A stretch of 64,000 nt of DNA from an uncultured Bacteroides sp. GTDB taxonomy: Bacteria; Bacteroidota; Bacteroidia; Bacteroidales; Bacteroidaceae. The notes under the pieces are model-generated. The model was not told where the DNA came from and searched no databases. It saw nothing but the letters and a program-made list of their open reading frames with translations. The position numbers and the translations under genes were made by a program. The stretch is taken from NCBI GenBank assembly GCA_900551445.1, contig URWA01000007.1, positions 46,127 to 110,126 on the forward strand. The letters run 5' to 3'. Positions 34,577 to 43,317 of the stretch are shown piece by piece. Position 1 is the first letter of the stretch, and every line of letters starts with the position of its first letter.

Positions 34577-37162
34577 TCAGTTCTTTTCTTTTAGCGTATA
34601 GTCGCCCGCTTTTTCGTCAATCAGGTGCTGCAGCTCTTCCAGTGACGGAACTTTTCCTTGGAAGGTGATGACAGCTTCCGGCGGAGTCAGGGTGACTTGG
34701 GCGGTAGCGCCTTCTACGGTGTTCAGCACTTTTTCTACCCGGGTGCGGCAGTGGTCGCACATCATGCCTTCCACCAGGTAGGTCTTTTGGACGCCGGAAG
34801 CAGCTGGGGCAGGAGAGGGAGCGGCTGTCGGTGCCGGCTGTACGGGTTCCGGTTGTGCCTCTAAAGGTTGTACTTCTGTGGGTTGTGTTTCCACAGGTTG
34901 TATTTCCACGGGACAAATTTCTTCCGCAACGGCTGCCGATGCTTGGGCATGTGCCAATTTTTTCCGTTTCAACCGCAGGCTGTTGCTCACTACGCTCACA
35001 CTGCTCATGGCCATGGCAGCGCCGGCTATCATCGGGTTCAGCAGGAAGCCGTTGAGGGGATACAGGATACCTGCTGCCACGGGGATGCCAATCAGGTTGT
35101 AGATGAATGCCCAGAACAGGTTTTCGCGGATGGTGCGTACCGTGGCTTGAGAAAGGCGGATGGCATCGGTGATTTTGTTCAAATCGGAGGAAATCAGGGT
35201 CATTTTGGCCACGTCCATGGCAATGTCACTTCCTTTTCCCATGGCGATGCTGAGGTCGGCCTGGGCCAGTGCGGCACTGTCGTTGATTCCGTCGCCTACC
35301 ATGGCTACCACTTTCCCTTGGTGTTGCAGTTCCTGAATGAACCGCGCTTTCTGCTGGGGAAGCACTTCTGCCTGGAAATGGGTGATGCCACATTGTTCCG
35401 CAATTTTCCGGGCAGTTTCCGGATTGTCGCCGGTCAGCATGTAAGTGGAGATTCCCATTTCCTGTAATTGCATCACAGCTTCTTTGGAGGTCGGCTTGAT
35501 GCGGTCGGCAATGGCCACCACTCCCAAGGCTTGCTTCTCATCGGCCAGCCAGATGACGGTCTTGGCTTCCTCGCTCAGGCGGGTCGCTTCTTCGGCCAGG
35601 GAGGCAGGAATGGCAAGTCCGTGTTGCTCCAGCAGGCGACGGTTGCCGGCATAATAATAGGTACCCTTGATTTTTCCGCGGACACCCAGTCCCGTCAGAC
35701 TTTCGAACCCTTCCATGGGGAGAGGTTGCGCTGCGAGATGGCGTACGATGGCCTGTGCCAGCGGATGTTCCGACGCACTTTCCAGGGTGAAAAGGATGCG
35801 TGACAGGGGTTCTTGCGACAAGCCGGCGGAGAGGTCGGTCACGGTCGGGTGTCCTTCGGTCAGGGTACCGGTCTTGTCGAGGACGATGGCATTGACCTTG
35901 CGGGCGGTCTCCAGGCTGTCTGCATCTTTAATCAGGATACCGTTCTCGGCTCCTTTCCCGATGCCCACCATGATGGCGGTCGGCGTGGCCAGTCCCAATG
36001 CGCAGGGGCAGGCAATGATGGTCACGGTGACAGCGGCCAGCAGTCCATGGGTAAATCCGTTCTGACTATCCAGCAGCACCCATGCCAGAAAGGCCAGCAG
36101 GGCGATGCTCAGGATGGTGGGAACAAAGATGGCGGCAATGCGGTCGACCAGCTGTTGTACGGGGGCCTTGCTGCCTTGTGCTTCCTGTACCATGCGGATG
36201 ATGTGGGCCAGCACGGTTTCGCTGCTCACCTTGTCGGCGGTGAAACTGAAACTTCCTTTCTGGTTGATGGTGCCGGCAAAGACTTTTTCGCCGGGGACTT
36301 TTTCCGTGGGAAGCGGTTCGCCGGTGAGCATGCTCTCGTCTACATACGAACGTCCCTCATCTACCGTACCGTCTACGGGTATGCGGGCGCCGGGTTTCAC
36401 CAGCAAGCGCTGTCCGGCTTGTACCTGTTCCACGGGAATCTCTTTTTGGGTGCCGTCCAGACTCAGCAGGGTGACGGTGGCCGGTTGCAGGCCCATCAGT
36501 TTCTTGATAGCCTCGGAGGTGTTGCCTTTGGCTCTTTCTTCCAGCAGTCGCCCGAGCAGGATGAACGAGATGATGACACTGGCGGCTTCAAAATAGACAT
36601 GGGGATGAATCCCGCGGCTCAGCCAGAATTCCGGCCAGAACAGGTTGAAAAGGCTGAAGGCATAGGCGATGCCCGTGCTGACGGCCACCAGCGTGTCCAT
36701 GTTCGACGTGCGGTGTTTCAGCTGTTTCCAGGCATTGCGATAGAAATCCCGCCCCAGCCAGAAGACCACGGGGGTAGCCAGTATCCACATCACATAGTTG
36801 GCATAGGTCCAGTCCATGAAGCACATGCCGATGACGGCTACCGGAATGGACAAGGCCAGGGAGCAGAGTGTGCGGAACTTCAGTTTCCGGTATTTCTGTA
36901 CGTGTGCGTCTTCTGCAATTTCTTCTTTGTTTGCGCAGGTTTCAATGACCAGGTCGTAACCGGCTGCCTGGATGGCACTCTTCAGCGCTTCCGGTGAGCA
37001 GCTTTCGGGATTGTATTCCACGGTGGCGGTGGCGGCCGCATAGTTCACGCTGGCATGATAAACCCCAGCCTGTCGGTTCAGGGTCTTTTCTACTCGTGCG
37101 GCGCAGGCGGCACAGCTCATCTCCAGTACAGGGAATATTTGTGTGGTTTTAGTTGTGTCCAT
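34577..37162 (-). CDS. copA: Copper-translocating P-type ATPase with N- and C-terminal HMA domains
   Basis: 861-residue P1B-ATPase that exports Cu(I) across the inner membrane. The N-terminal metal-binding domain has MSCAACAARVEK (Cys17, Cys20). The membrane metal site is CPC at 385-387, the actuator has LTGEP (279-283) and the phosphorylated Asp is in DKTGTLT (D429). This CPC/DKTGTLT layout fits the P1B-1 copper group. After the last membrane helices the protein continues with a Pro/Gln/Glu repeat linker (about 740-785, units such as PVETQPTEVQP) and a second HMA domain, GMMCDHCRTRVEK (Cys802, Cys805), at the C-terminus. A C-terminal HMA on a repeat tether is unusual. Confidence 0.93.
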   Translation of the reverse strand: MDTTKTTQIFPVLEMSCAACAARVEKTLNRQAGVYHASVNYAAATATVEYNPESCSPEALKSAIQAAGYDLVIETCANKEEIAEDAHVQKYRKLKFRTLCSLALSIPVAVIGMCFMDWTYANYVMWILATPVVFWLGRDFYRNAWKQLKHRTSNMDTLVAVSTGIAYAFSLFNLFWPEFWLSRGIHPHVYFEAASVIISFILLGRLLEERAKGNTSEAIKKLMGLQPATVTLLSLDGTQKEIPVEQVQAGQRLLVKPGARIPVDGTVDEGRSYVDESMLTGEPLPTEKVPGEKVFAGTINQKGSFSFTADKVSSETVLAHIIRMVQEAQGSKAPVQQLVDRIAAIFVPTILSIALLAFLAWVLLDSQNGFTHGLLAAVTVTIIACPCALGLATPTAIMVGIGKGAENGILIKDADSLETARKVNAIVLDKTGTLTEGHPTVTDLSAGLSQEPLSRILFTLESASEHPLAQAIVRHLAAQPLPMEGFESLTGLGVRGKIKGTYYYAGNRRLLEQHGLAIPASLAEEATRLSEEAKTVIWLADEKQALGVVAIADRIKPTSKEAVMQLQEMGISTYMLTGDNPETARKIAEQCGITHFQAEVLPQQKARFIQELQHQGKVVAMVGDGINDSAALAQADLSIAMGKGSDIAMDVAKMTLISSDLNKITDAIRLSQATVRTIRENLFWAFIYNLIGIPVAAGILYPLNGFLLNPMIAGAAMAMSSVSVVSNSLRLKRKKLAHAQASAAVAEEICPVEIQPVETQPTEVQPLEAQPEPVQPAPTAAPSPAPAASGVQKTYLVEGMMCDHCRTRVEKVLNTVEGATAQVTLTPPEAVITFQGKVPSLEELQHLIDEKAGDYTLKEKN

Positions 37163-37184
37163 AAAGTCTTTATTTAGAATGGGA

Positions 37185-37192
37185 CAAAATTA
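37185..37192 (-). promoter_or_regulatory. -7 box of the copper ATPase promoter
   Basis: Reads TAATTTTG on the minus strand, 23 bp upstream of the start codon. Only a weak TTTTAG lies at the -33 position. Confidence 0.4.
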
Positions 37193-37271
37193 CAACATTC
37201 CTGTCGGATTCTAAAATTTCTGTTTCATATTAATTTATCAAGATAAGGAACGATTCTTGAACAGAATTAGT

Positions 37272-37279
37272 TACATTTG
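37272..37279 (+). promoter_or_regulatory. -7 box of the CPA2 antiporter promoter
   Basis: TACATTTG, 23 bp upstream of the antiporter ATG. No consensus -33 box is seen at the proper distance. Confidence 0.45.
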
Positions 37280-37301
37280 CGCAAAATAAAATACAACTAT
37301 T

Positions 37302-39584
37302 ATGTCGGAATTGGCCCCTCTTATCAGTGATTTGGCCTTGATTTTGATCAGTGCCGGAATTATCACGTTGATATTTAAAAAATTAAAGCAGCCCCTTGTG
37401 TTAGGATATATCGTGGCTGGTTTTGTGTGTAGTCCTCATTTTGCGTTTACTCCTTCGGTAGCGGATGCCGACAATATCCAGACGTGGTCGGAGATTGGTG
37501 TGATTTTCTTGCTCTTTGCCTTGGGACTGGAGTTCAGCTTCAAGAAACTGATGAAGGTGGGCGGTTCGGCGGTTATCTCGGCCTGTACCATTATTTTCTG
37601 TATGATTATGGTCGGTATTTTCGTGGGATGGTTGTTCGGCTGGAAGCAGATGGACTGTATCTATCTGGGAGGTATGCTGGCCATGTCGTCCACGACCATT
37701 ATTTATAAGGCGTTCGATGATTTGGGATTGCGGCAGCAACGCTTTGCGGGCTTGGTGCTCAGTATCCTGATTCTGGAAGATATCTTGGCTATCGTGCTGA
37801 TGGTGATGCTGTCCACGATGGCGGTGAGCAAGAACTTTGAAGGCAGCGAGATGATTTACAGCATCGGCAAACTGGTGTTCTTCTTAATTCTGTGGTTCGT
37901 GGTCGGGATTTACCTCATTCCGTTGTTTCTGAAAAGGTCTCGTAAGCTGATGAGTGATGAAACGTTGCTGATTGTGTCGTTGGCCTTGTGTTTCGGCATG
38001 GTGGTGCTGGCGGCACGGGTGGGATTCTCTCCCGCTTTCGGAGCTTTCATCATGGGTTCAATCTTGGCCGAGACCATTGAGTCGGAACACATCGACAAGC
38101 TGGTGGCTCCGGTGAAGGACTTGTTTGGGGCCATCTTCTTTGTTTCGGTCGGCATGATGGTCGACCCGAACATGATTGTGGAATATATCTGGCCGATTCT
38201 TGCGATTGTGGTGGCCATTCTGGTGGGACAGACCATTTTCGGTACGGGAGGTGTGTTGCTGTCCGGCCAGCCGTTGAAGATTGCCATGCAGTGTGGATTC
38301 AGTCTGACGCAGATCGGTGAATTTGCATTCATCATTGCCGCATTGGGTGTCAGTCTGCACGTCACAAGTCATTTCCTGTATCCGATTGTGGTGGCGGTAT
38401 CCGTCATTACAACTTTCCTTACTCCGTATATGATCCGTTTGTCGGGCCCTGCCTATACTTTTATAGACCGCCATTTGCCGGTGTTCTGGCGGCATTTGCT
38501 GGAGCGGTACACGGCAGGTGTGCAACCGGTGAACCATCAGAACAACTGGAAGAAGCTCCTGATATCCATCGTGCGTATCACCCTGATTTACCTGGTGCTT
38601 TCCGTAGCGATGGTGGTACTCTCTTTCAATCTGTTCCTTCCGTTGCTGGTATCCGCCGCGGGGGATTTCTGGGGTAAGGTGGCAGGAGCTGTGATAACCA
38701 TCGCCTTGATTGCGCCTTTCCTGCGGGCCATGATTATGAAGAAAAACCATTCCATCGAGTTTAAAGCGTTGTGGGCAGACAGCCGTTTCAATCATGCTCC
38801 CTTGATATCCATCGTGTTGCTGCGCATCGTTTTGGCCGTGTTGTTTGTGATATACATCATCAAACATTTGTTCCAGGCTTCCGTGGCACTGATGGCGGGT
38901 ATCGCCATTCTGGTTGTATTGCTCATGATTGCTTCCCGTTTCCTGAAAAAGCAGTCCATCGGGCTGGAACGTACGTTTGTGCAGAACTTACGTTCGAAAG
39001 AGGTGCGTAAGGCGTATTTGGGAGAAAGCCAGCCGGAATATGCAGGGCGCTTGCTCGACCGAGACTTGCACTTGTCGGATTTTGTCATCCCGGCCGACTC
39101 GCTTTGGGGAGGGAAGACCTTGATGGAGCTGGACTTTGGAAAGAAATATGGAGTGCATGTGGCTTCCATCATCCGGGGGGCGCATCGGATTAATATTCCT
39201 GGCGGGGAAAATCGAATCTTCCCCAACGATAAATTACAGGTAATCGGTACCGATGAGCAGTTGTCCATTTTTTCCTCCCAGCTGGAAATGGTCGCGAAAG
39301 GACATACGGATGAGGATTTTGAGGAGCATGAAATGTATCTGAAACAGTTTGTGGTATCGCGTAAATCGCCGTTCTGCGGACGTACCATCCGGGAAAGCGG
39401 TATCCGTAATAAATACCATTGTCTGATTGTGGGAATCGAATCGGCAGATGACAGTAAGCTTCGGCAGCCGGAGGTTTCCTTCACCTTGCAGAAGGGCGAT
39501 GTGGTATGGGTCGTAGGGGAGGAAGAAGACCTGAAGACCTTGTTTGCGGTATCGGAAGTTCCTGAGCCTGAGGCAGCAGAATGA
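37302..39584 (+). CDS. CPA2 cation:proton antiporter with two RCK_C domains
   Basis: 760 residues. The N-terminal ~400 form a KefB-type Na+/H+ exchanger domain with 12-13 membrane helices (LALGLEFSFKKLMKVGG; MSSTTIIYKAFDDLG; MGSILAETIESEHID). Further hydrophobic segments lie at about 425-560. Two cytosolic RCK_C (TrkA-C) domains follow: LSDFVIPADSLWGGKTLMEL to NDKLQVIGTDEQL, and KQFVVSRKSPFCGRTIRESG to GDVVWVVGEEEDL. There is no RCK_N nucleotide-binding domain. It probably exchanges K+ or Na+ for H+ under ligand gating. A bidirectional terminator follows. Confidence 0.92.
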   Translation: MSELAPLISDLALILISAGIITLIFKKLKQPLVLGYIVAGFVCSPHFAFTPSVADADNIQTWSEIGVIFLLFALGLEFSFKKLMKVGGSAVISACTIIFCMIMVGIFVGWLFGWKQMDCIYLGGMLAMSSTTIIYKAFDDLGLRQQRFAGLVLSILILEDILAIVLMVMLSTMAVSKNFEGSEMIYSIGKLVFFLILWFVVGIYLIPLFLKRSRKLMSDETLLIVSLALCFGMVVLAARVGFSPAFGAFIMGSILAETIESEHIDKLVAPVKDLFGAIFFVSVGMMVDPNMIVEYIWPILAIVVAILVGQTIFGTGGVLLSGQPLKIAMQCGFSLTQIGEFAFIIAALGVSLHVTSHFLYPIVVAVSVITTFLTPYMIRLSGPAYTFIDRHLPVFWRHLLERYTAGVQPVNHQNNWKKLLISIVRITLIYLVLSVAMVVLSFNLFLPLLVSAAGDFWGKVAGAVITIALIAPFLRAMIMKKNHSIEFKALWADSRFNHAPLISIVLLRIVLAVLFVIYIIKHLFQASVALMAGIAILVVLLMIASRFLKKQSIGLERTFVQNLRSKEVRKAYLGESQPEYAGRLLDRDLHLSDFVIPADSLWGGKTLMELDFGKKYGVHVASIIRGAHRINIPGGENRIFPNDKLQVIGTDEQLSIFSSQLEMVAKGHTDEDFEEHEMYLKQFVVSRKSPFCGRTIRESGIRNKYHCLIVGIESADDSKLRQPEVSFTLQKGDVVWVVGEEEDLKTLFAVSEVPEPEAAE

Positions 39585-39598
39585 ATAAAAACTAAAAA

Positions 39599-39645
39599 GA
39601 AACGGGCTTTGCAAGAGTGAAATCTTACGAAGCCCGTTTCTCTTC
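39599..39645. terminator. Bidirectional terminator between antiporter and hslR-like gene
   Basis: AGAAACGGGCTT pairs with AAGCCCGTTTCT across 19 bases, with T-rich tails on both strands between two convergent genes. Confidence 0.88.
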
Positions 39646-39663
39646 TGAATAGCTTTCTTTGTG

Positions 39664-40095
39664 TTATTCGTCTCCTTCTTCACCGTCTTCTTCCTCGTCG
39701 AAGTCAAAATCATCCATGTATTCCGGTGTGAAGAACTCGTCCAAATCTCTGCGTTCCTTTTTGGTAGGACGTCCGGTACCTCTTGCACGGTCTACGAAGC
39801 CGCTGATTTTGCTCATCTCCAACAGTTCATATTGGTCGGGTGTCGTGACGTTTTCCATTACATCAGGAACCAGTTTGGCCCCCACTCGTTTCTCGATGGC
39901 CTGCAACACCTTGAAGGAATAGGTAACGGGTGGTTTCCTGACCTGTACCACATCCCCCGGTTTGACCGTCCGGGCAGGTTTGGCCTGCGCGCCGTTGATG
40001 GAGATTCTTCCTTTTTTGCAGGCTTCGGCTGCAATCGTTCTTGTCTTGAAGATACGTGCGGCCCACATCCATTTATCTATTCTTGCTTCTGGCAT
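39664..40095 (-). CDS. hslR: S4-domain RNA-binding protein (Hsp15 type)
   Basis: 143 residues. The S4 domain fills the N-terminus: ARIDKWMWAARIFKTRTIAAEA, GRISINGAQAKPARTVKPGDVVQV. Hsp15 (HslR) binds stalled 50S subunits carrying peptidyl-tRNA and helps recycle them. The C-terminal tail is a basic patch (TGRPTKKERRDL) followed by an acidic end (DDFDFDEEEDGEEGDE), a Bacteroidota extension. It lies 4 bp after pth and is in the same operon, so two peptidyl-tRNA rescue functions are linked. Confidence 0.9.
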   Translation of the reverse strand: MPEARIDKWMWAARIFKTRTIAAEACKKGRISINGAQAKPARTVKPGDVVQVRKPPVTYSFKVLQAIEKRVGAKLVPDVMENVTTPDQYELLEMSKISGFVDRARGTGRPTKKERRDLDEFFTPEYMDDFDFDEEEDGEEGDE

Positions 40096-40099
40096 GTGC

Positions 40100-40663
40100 T
40101 TATTTGTTGTTATACTGGTTCATGGTATTGTTCAGTCCGGCCAGGCAGAAACTCTTGATGATTTCCTGCGCCACTTCCAGGCGTTCCGGCATCAGTTTCA
40201 TGGCTTCCTCGTCGAAATGTCCCAATACGAAATCGATTTGTCCTCCCCTTGGAAAATCGTTGCCGATGCCAAAACGGAGGCGGGCATAGTTTTGAGTCCC
40301 TAAGGTAGCGGCGATGTGTTTCAGTCCGTTGTGTCCGGCGTCACTGCCTTTTCCTTTTAGGCGCAATGTACCGAAGGGAAGGGCCAGGTCATCCACTACG
40401 ATAAGCACATTTTCCAGAGGAATTTTCTCCTGTTGCATCCAGTAGCGTACAGCGTTTCCACTGAGGTTCATATAGGTGGACGGTTTGAGCAGGATTAACT
40501 GTTGTCCTTTTAACGACAGGTGTGCAGTAGCTCCATAACGTCCATCGCTAAAAACAATATTGGACGCCTTAGCCAAGGCGTCCAATACCATAAATCCTAT
40601 ATTATGACGGGTTTCACGGTATTCTTCACCGATATTCCCCAGTCCAACAATCAAATATTTCAT
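40100..40663 (-). CDS. pth: Peptidyl-tRNA hydrolase
   Basis: 187 residues, standard for Pth. It cleaves the ester bond in peptidyl-tRNAs released from stalled ribosomes. Conserved catalytic and substrate residues are visible in VGLGNIGEEYRETRHNIGF (Asn10, His20), PSTYMNLSGNAV, IVVDDLALPFG and KGSDAGHNGLKHI. It sits between rplY (32 bp upstream) and the hslR-like gene, and all three read the same way. Confidence 0.97.
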   Translation of the reverse strand: MKYLIVGLGNIGEEYRETRHNIGFMVLDALAKASNIVFSDGRYGATAHLSLKGQQLILLKPSTYMNLSGNAVRYWMQQEKIPLENVLIVVDDLALPFGTLRLKGKGSDAGHNGLKHIAATLGTQNYARLRFGIGNDFPRGGQIDFVLGHFDEEAMKLMPERLEVAQEIIKSFCLAGLNNTMNQYNNK

Positions 40664-40695
40664 TGAAAGGATTTTTGAGTGTGTAGGTTACTGAA

Positions 40696-41292
40696 TTATT
40701 TACCTGCAGCAGCCTGAGCACCACGAGCGGCACGAGTCAATTTAACTGCGCAAACTACAGCTTCTTTTGCGTTCAGCAATTCCAGACCTTCGTAGTTCAA
40801 TTCACCTACTTTGACAGTCTTACCCAATCCCAGCGGAGTTACGTCGATAACCAGACGTTCCGGGATGATGTTGTACAAAGCTTTCACTTTCAATTTACGG
40901 ATCTGCAGAGCCAATTTACCACCGGCTTTCACACCTTCTGCCAAACCTTCCAGTTTTACAGGAACTTCCATTACGATAGGTTTGTTTTCATCAATCTGAT
41001 AGAAGTCTACGTGCAGAATCTTGTCTGTTACAGGGTGGAACTGGATATCTTTCATGATGGCATTTACTACTTTGCCATCGATGTTCAAGTCTACTACATA
41101 GATGTGCGGTGTGTATACCAAATTACGCAAGCCTTCTGTAGGAACAGTAAAGTGAGTAGCAACTTGGTTGCCGTTTTCATCTTTCTGGATTCCGTACAAT
41201 ACGCAAGGAACACCATTTTCTTTACGAAGTTCACGAGTGGCTTTCTTACCTGTTTCAGTTCTTAAAGAACCTTTGATTTCAATTGATTTCAT
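40696..41292 (-). CDS. rplY: 50S ribosomal protein L25 (Ctc family)
   Basis: 198 residues: the N-terminal 5S-rRNA-binding L25 domain (MKSIEIKGSLRTETGKKATR, then VPCVLYG) plus the C-terminal TL5/Ctc beta domain (PVKLEGLAEGVKAGGKL to VNEL-type end), ending in an Ala/Gly-rich tail. First gene of the rplY-pth-hslR operon, with a near-perfect promoter and a ~95-bp leader carrying repeated motifs. Codon use is strongly biased as in other ribosomal genes. Confidence 0.97.
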   Translation of the reverse strand: MKSIEIKGSLRTETGKKATRELRKENGVPCVLYGIQKDENGNQVATHFTVPTEGLRNLVYTPHIYVVDLNIDGKVVNAIMKDIQFHPVTDKILHVDFYQIDENKPIVMEVPVKLEGLAEGVKAGGKLALQIRKLKVKALYNIIPERLVIDVTPLGLGKTVKVGELNYEGLELLNAKEAVVCAVKLTRAARGAQAAAGK

Positions 41293-41393
41293 TTTCTAAA
41301 AATTTTGTGTTACTCTAAATTAAGTTGATTTTCTTTGCTTAATTCGCCATCACACGATGTGGTATATCACACGATGAGCTTGAAAAAGCGGCG
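41293..41393 (-). promoter_or_regulatory. 5' leader of rplY with repeated ATCGTGTGAT elements
   Basis: On the minus strand the leader has CATCGTGTGATA and CATCGTGTGATG 18 bp apart, each able to pair with neighbouring partly complementary sequence. This may be a ribosomal-protein autoregulatory leader or simply a repeat; the role is inferred. Confidence 0.35.
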
Positions 41394-41424
41394 CAAAGGT
41401 ACGCATTTTTTTTTGTTTTCCAAA
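41394..41424 (-). promoter_or_regulatory. Promoter of the rplY-pth-hslR operon
   Basis: Minus strand: TTTG (41424-41421), 19-bp spacer, TACCTTTG (41401-41394). This is an exact match to the Bacteroidota -33/-7 consensus. Confidence 0.88.
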
Positions 41425-41478
41425 TATTCCCCTAATAAAATCCTGTAATTCAGCTGAAATTGGTAGGCTGAGTTGCTT

Positions 41479-41853
41479 TTAGAAGTCGATGTCAATTTTT
41501 ATTTCACCAGATTGTTGCGGAGTATCTTCTGTTGTTGAGGATTCAGAATGGCTCTCAGCGTGAAATTCTCCTTGTTCATGGGCAATGAAGTCAATAGCTT
41601 GCTGCAGGCCATGCATGAATTTTTCAAAATCTTCTTTGTACAAGAATATTTTGTGCTTCTCAAAATTCACTTGAGGATCGTCTTTGTCGAGCGAAACCAC
41701 TTTCTTGCTTTCCGTAATGGCAATGAACATCTCTTCTTTTCTGTTTTTCTTCACATCCAAGTAGTAAATGCGCTTTCCAGCCTTGATGGCTTTGGAGAAT
41801 ACGATTTCCTTGTCGTTTTCAATAGTTGTACTTTTCTTCTTCAGTTCTTCCAT
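41479..41853 (-). CDS. PUR-alpha family DNA/RNA-binding protein (DUF3276)
   Basis: 124 residues. One PUR domain: EIVFSKAIKAGKRIYYLDVKK, MFIAITESKKV, HKIFLYKEDFEKFMHGLQQA. Bacterial PUR proteins bind single-stranded nucleic acid as dimers and in spirochaetes act as regulators (BpuR). The C-terminal 30 residues are acidic and Ser/Glu-rich. Well conserved in Bacteroidota, usually near translation genes as here. Confidence 0.88.
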   Translation of the reverse strand: MEELKKKSTTIENDKEIVFSKAIKAGKRIYYLDVKKNRKEEMFIAITESKKVVSLDKDDPQVNFEKHKIFLYKEDFEKFMHGLQQAIDFIAHEQGEFHAESHSESSTTEDTPQQSGEIKIDIDF

Positions 41854-41994
41854 AACTCACTGTTACTAATAAAAATGCGCTCAAATTTGAATATTTTTTT
41901 GCAATGTGCCAAGAGAGAACGGAGAAAAATTGTCGATTCTATGAAAAAAAGAAAAAATATGGTGCCTTATGGTGGGGAGTAAAAGAAATTTGCT

Positions 41995-42002
41995 TATTTT
42001 TG
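41995..42002 (+). promoter_or_regulatory. -7 box of the nusB promoter
   Basis: TATTTTTG, 32 bp upstream of nusB. No -33 consensus at the right distance. Confidence 0.45.
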
Positions 42003-42034
42003 CACACCTAAAAATGTAGTTTTGTTTATATATT

Positions 42035-42961
42035 ATGATCAACAGAGTTCTTATCCGTCTGAAGATAGTTCAGATAATCTATGCGTATTATCAGAACGGT
42101 GGTAAAAATTTGGATACTGCAGAAAAGGAGTTGTTCTTCAGTTTGTCCAAAGCGTATGATTTGTACAACTATCTTCTACTTTTAATGGTAGAGGTGACGA
42201 AGTATGCCAGCAAGCGGCTGGATGCGGCAAAAAACAAGTTAGTGCCTTCCAAAGAAGATTTATCTCCCAACATGAAGTTTGTAGAAAACCGTTTTATTGC
42301 GCAGCTGGAAGTCAACAAGCAGCTGAATGCTTTTTCTGCATCTCAGAAGAAGACGTGGGAAAATGAAGGTGATTTTATTAAAAACCTGTGTGAGCAGATC
42401 ATGCAGAGTGATATATATAAGGAATACATGGCCAGCGAAACTTCTTCTTATGATGAAGATCGCGAACTTTGGAGAAAACTTTACAAGAAAATTATCTTTA
42501 ACAACGCAGCGCTTGACGAAGTGTTGGAAGACCAGAGTCTGTATTGGAACGATGACAAGGAAATCGTTGATACTTTCGTATTGAAAACCATCAAGCGTTT
42601 CAATCCTGAAAACGGGGAAAAGCAGGAGCTTCTTCCGGAGTTTAAGGATGAGGAAGATCAGGATTTCGCCCGCCGTTTGTTCCGTCGTGCCATCTTGAAC
42701 GCCGACTATTACCGCCACCTGATCAGTGAGAACTCAAAGAACTGGGATTTGGACCGTGTGGCAGTGATGGATGTGGTCATCATGCAGATTGCCTTGGCCG
42801 AGATTTTGAGTTTCCCGAATATTCCGGTAAATGTGTCTTTGAATGAATACGTGGAAATCGCCAAGCTGTACAGCACTCCAAAGAGTGGTGGATTCATCAA
42901 TGGTACATTGGACGGGATTGTTAATCAATTAAAAAAGGAAAATAAGCTGACTAAAAACTAA
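42035..42961 (+). CDS. nusB: Transcription antitermination factor NusB, long form
   Basis: 308 residues, about twice the length of E. coli NusB, as is usual in Bacteroidota. The N-terminal segment (MINRVLIRLKIVQIIYAYYQ) is followed by a lineage-specific helical insert. The C-terminal half carries the NusB core: RRLFRRAILNADYYRHLISEN, NWDLDRVAVMDVVIMQIALAEIL, PVNVSLNEYVEIAKLYSTPKSGGFINGTLDGI. It joins the rRNA antitermination complex by binding boxA RNA with S10. Followed by yajC, ybbR and coaE with short gaps, probably one operon. Confidence 0.95.
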   Translation: MINRVLIRLKIVQIIYAYYQNGGKNLDTAEKELFFSLSKAYDLYNYLLLLMVEVTKYASKRLDAAKNKLVPSKEDLSPNMKFVENRFIAQLEVNKQLNAFSASQKKTWENEGDFIKNLCEQIMQSDIYKEYMASETSSYDEDRELWRKLYKKIIFNNAALDEVLEDQSLYWNDDKEIVDTFVLKTIKRFNPENGEKQELLPEFKDEEDQDFARRLFRRAILNADYYRHLISENSKNWDLDRVAVMDVVIMQIALAEILSFPNIPVNVSLNEYVEIAKLYSTPKSGGFINGTLDGIVNQLKKENKLTKN

Positions 42962-43002
42962 TATATTTGTCAGGCTATTATTAATCTAAACCGAGAAAAC
43001 GT

Positions 43003-43311
43003 ATGAATTTGTTAGCTGTTGTTTTACAGGCTCAGGGAGGAGCAGATTACTCTTTCCTTATTATGATGGTGGCAATTTTCGCCATTATGTACTTCTTTAT
43101 GATTCGTCCCCAGAACAAGAAGCAGAAAGAAATTGCGAAATTCCGCAAAAACCTGGAAGTAGGTCAGTCTGTGGTTACTGCTGGTGGAATTTATGGAAAA
43201 ATCAAAGAAGTAGAAGACAATACAGTTGTAGTTGAAATAGCTGCTGGTGTAAAAATCAAAGTAGATAAGAACTCTATTTATGCAGACGCACAGGCTCAGC
43301 CTGCGAAATAA
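43003..43311 (+). CDS. yajC: Preprotein translocase subunit YajC
   Basis: 102 residues. A single N-terminal membrane helix (LIMMVAIFAIMYFFMI) is followed by the YajC signature RPQNKKQKEIAKFRKNL and VVTAGGIYGKIKEV. An accessory of the SecDF complex in the inner membrane. It lies 41 bp after nusB and 6 bp before ybbR. Confidence 0.96.
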   Translation: MNLLAVVLQAQGGADYSFLIMMVAIFAIMYFFMIRPQNKKQKEIAKFRKNLEVGQSVVTAGGIYGKIKEVEDNTVVVEIAAGVKIKVDKNSIYADAQAQPAK

Positions 43312-43317
43312 TTGTCA

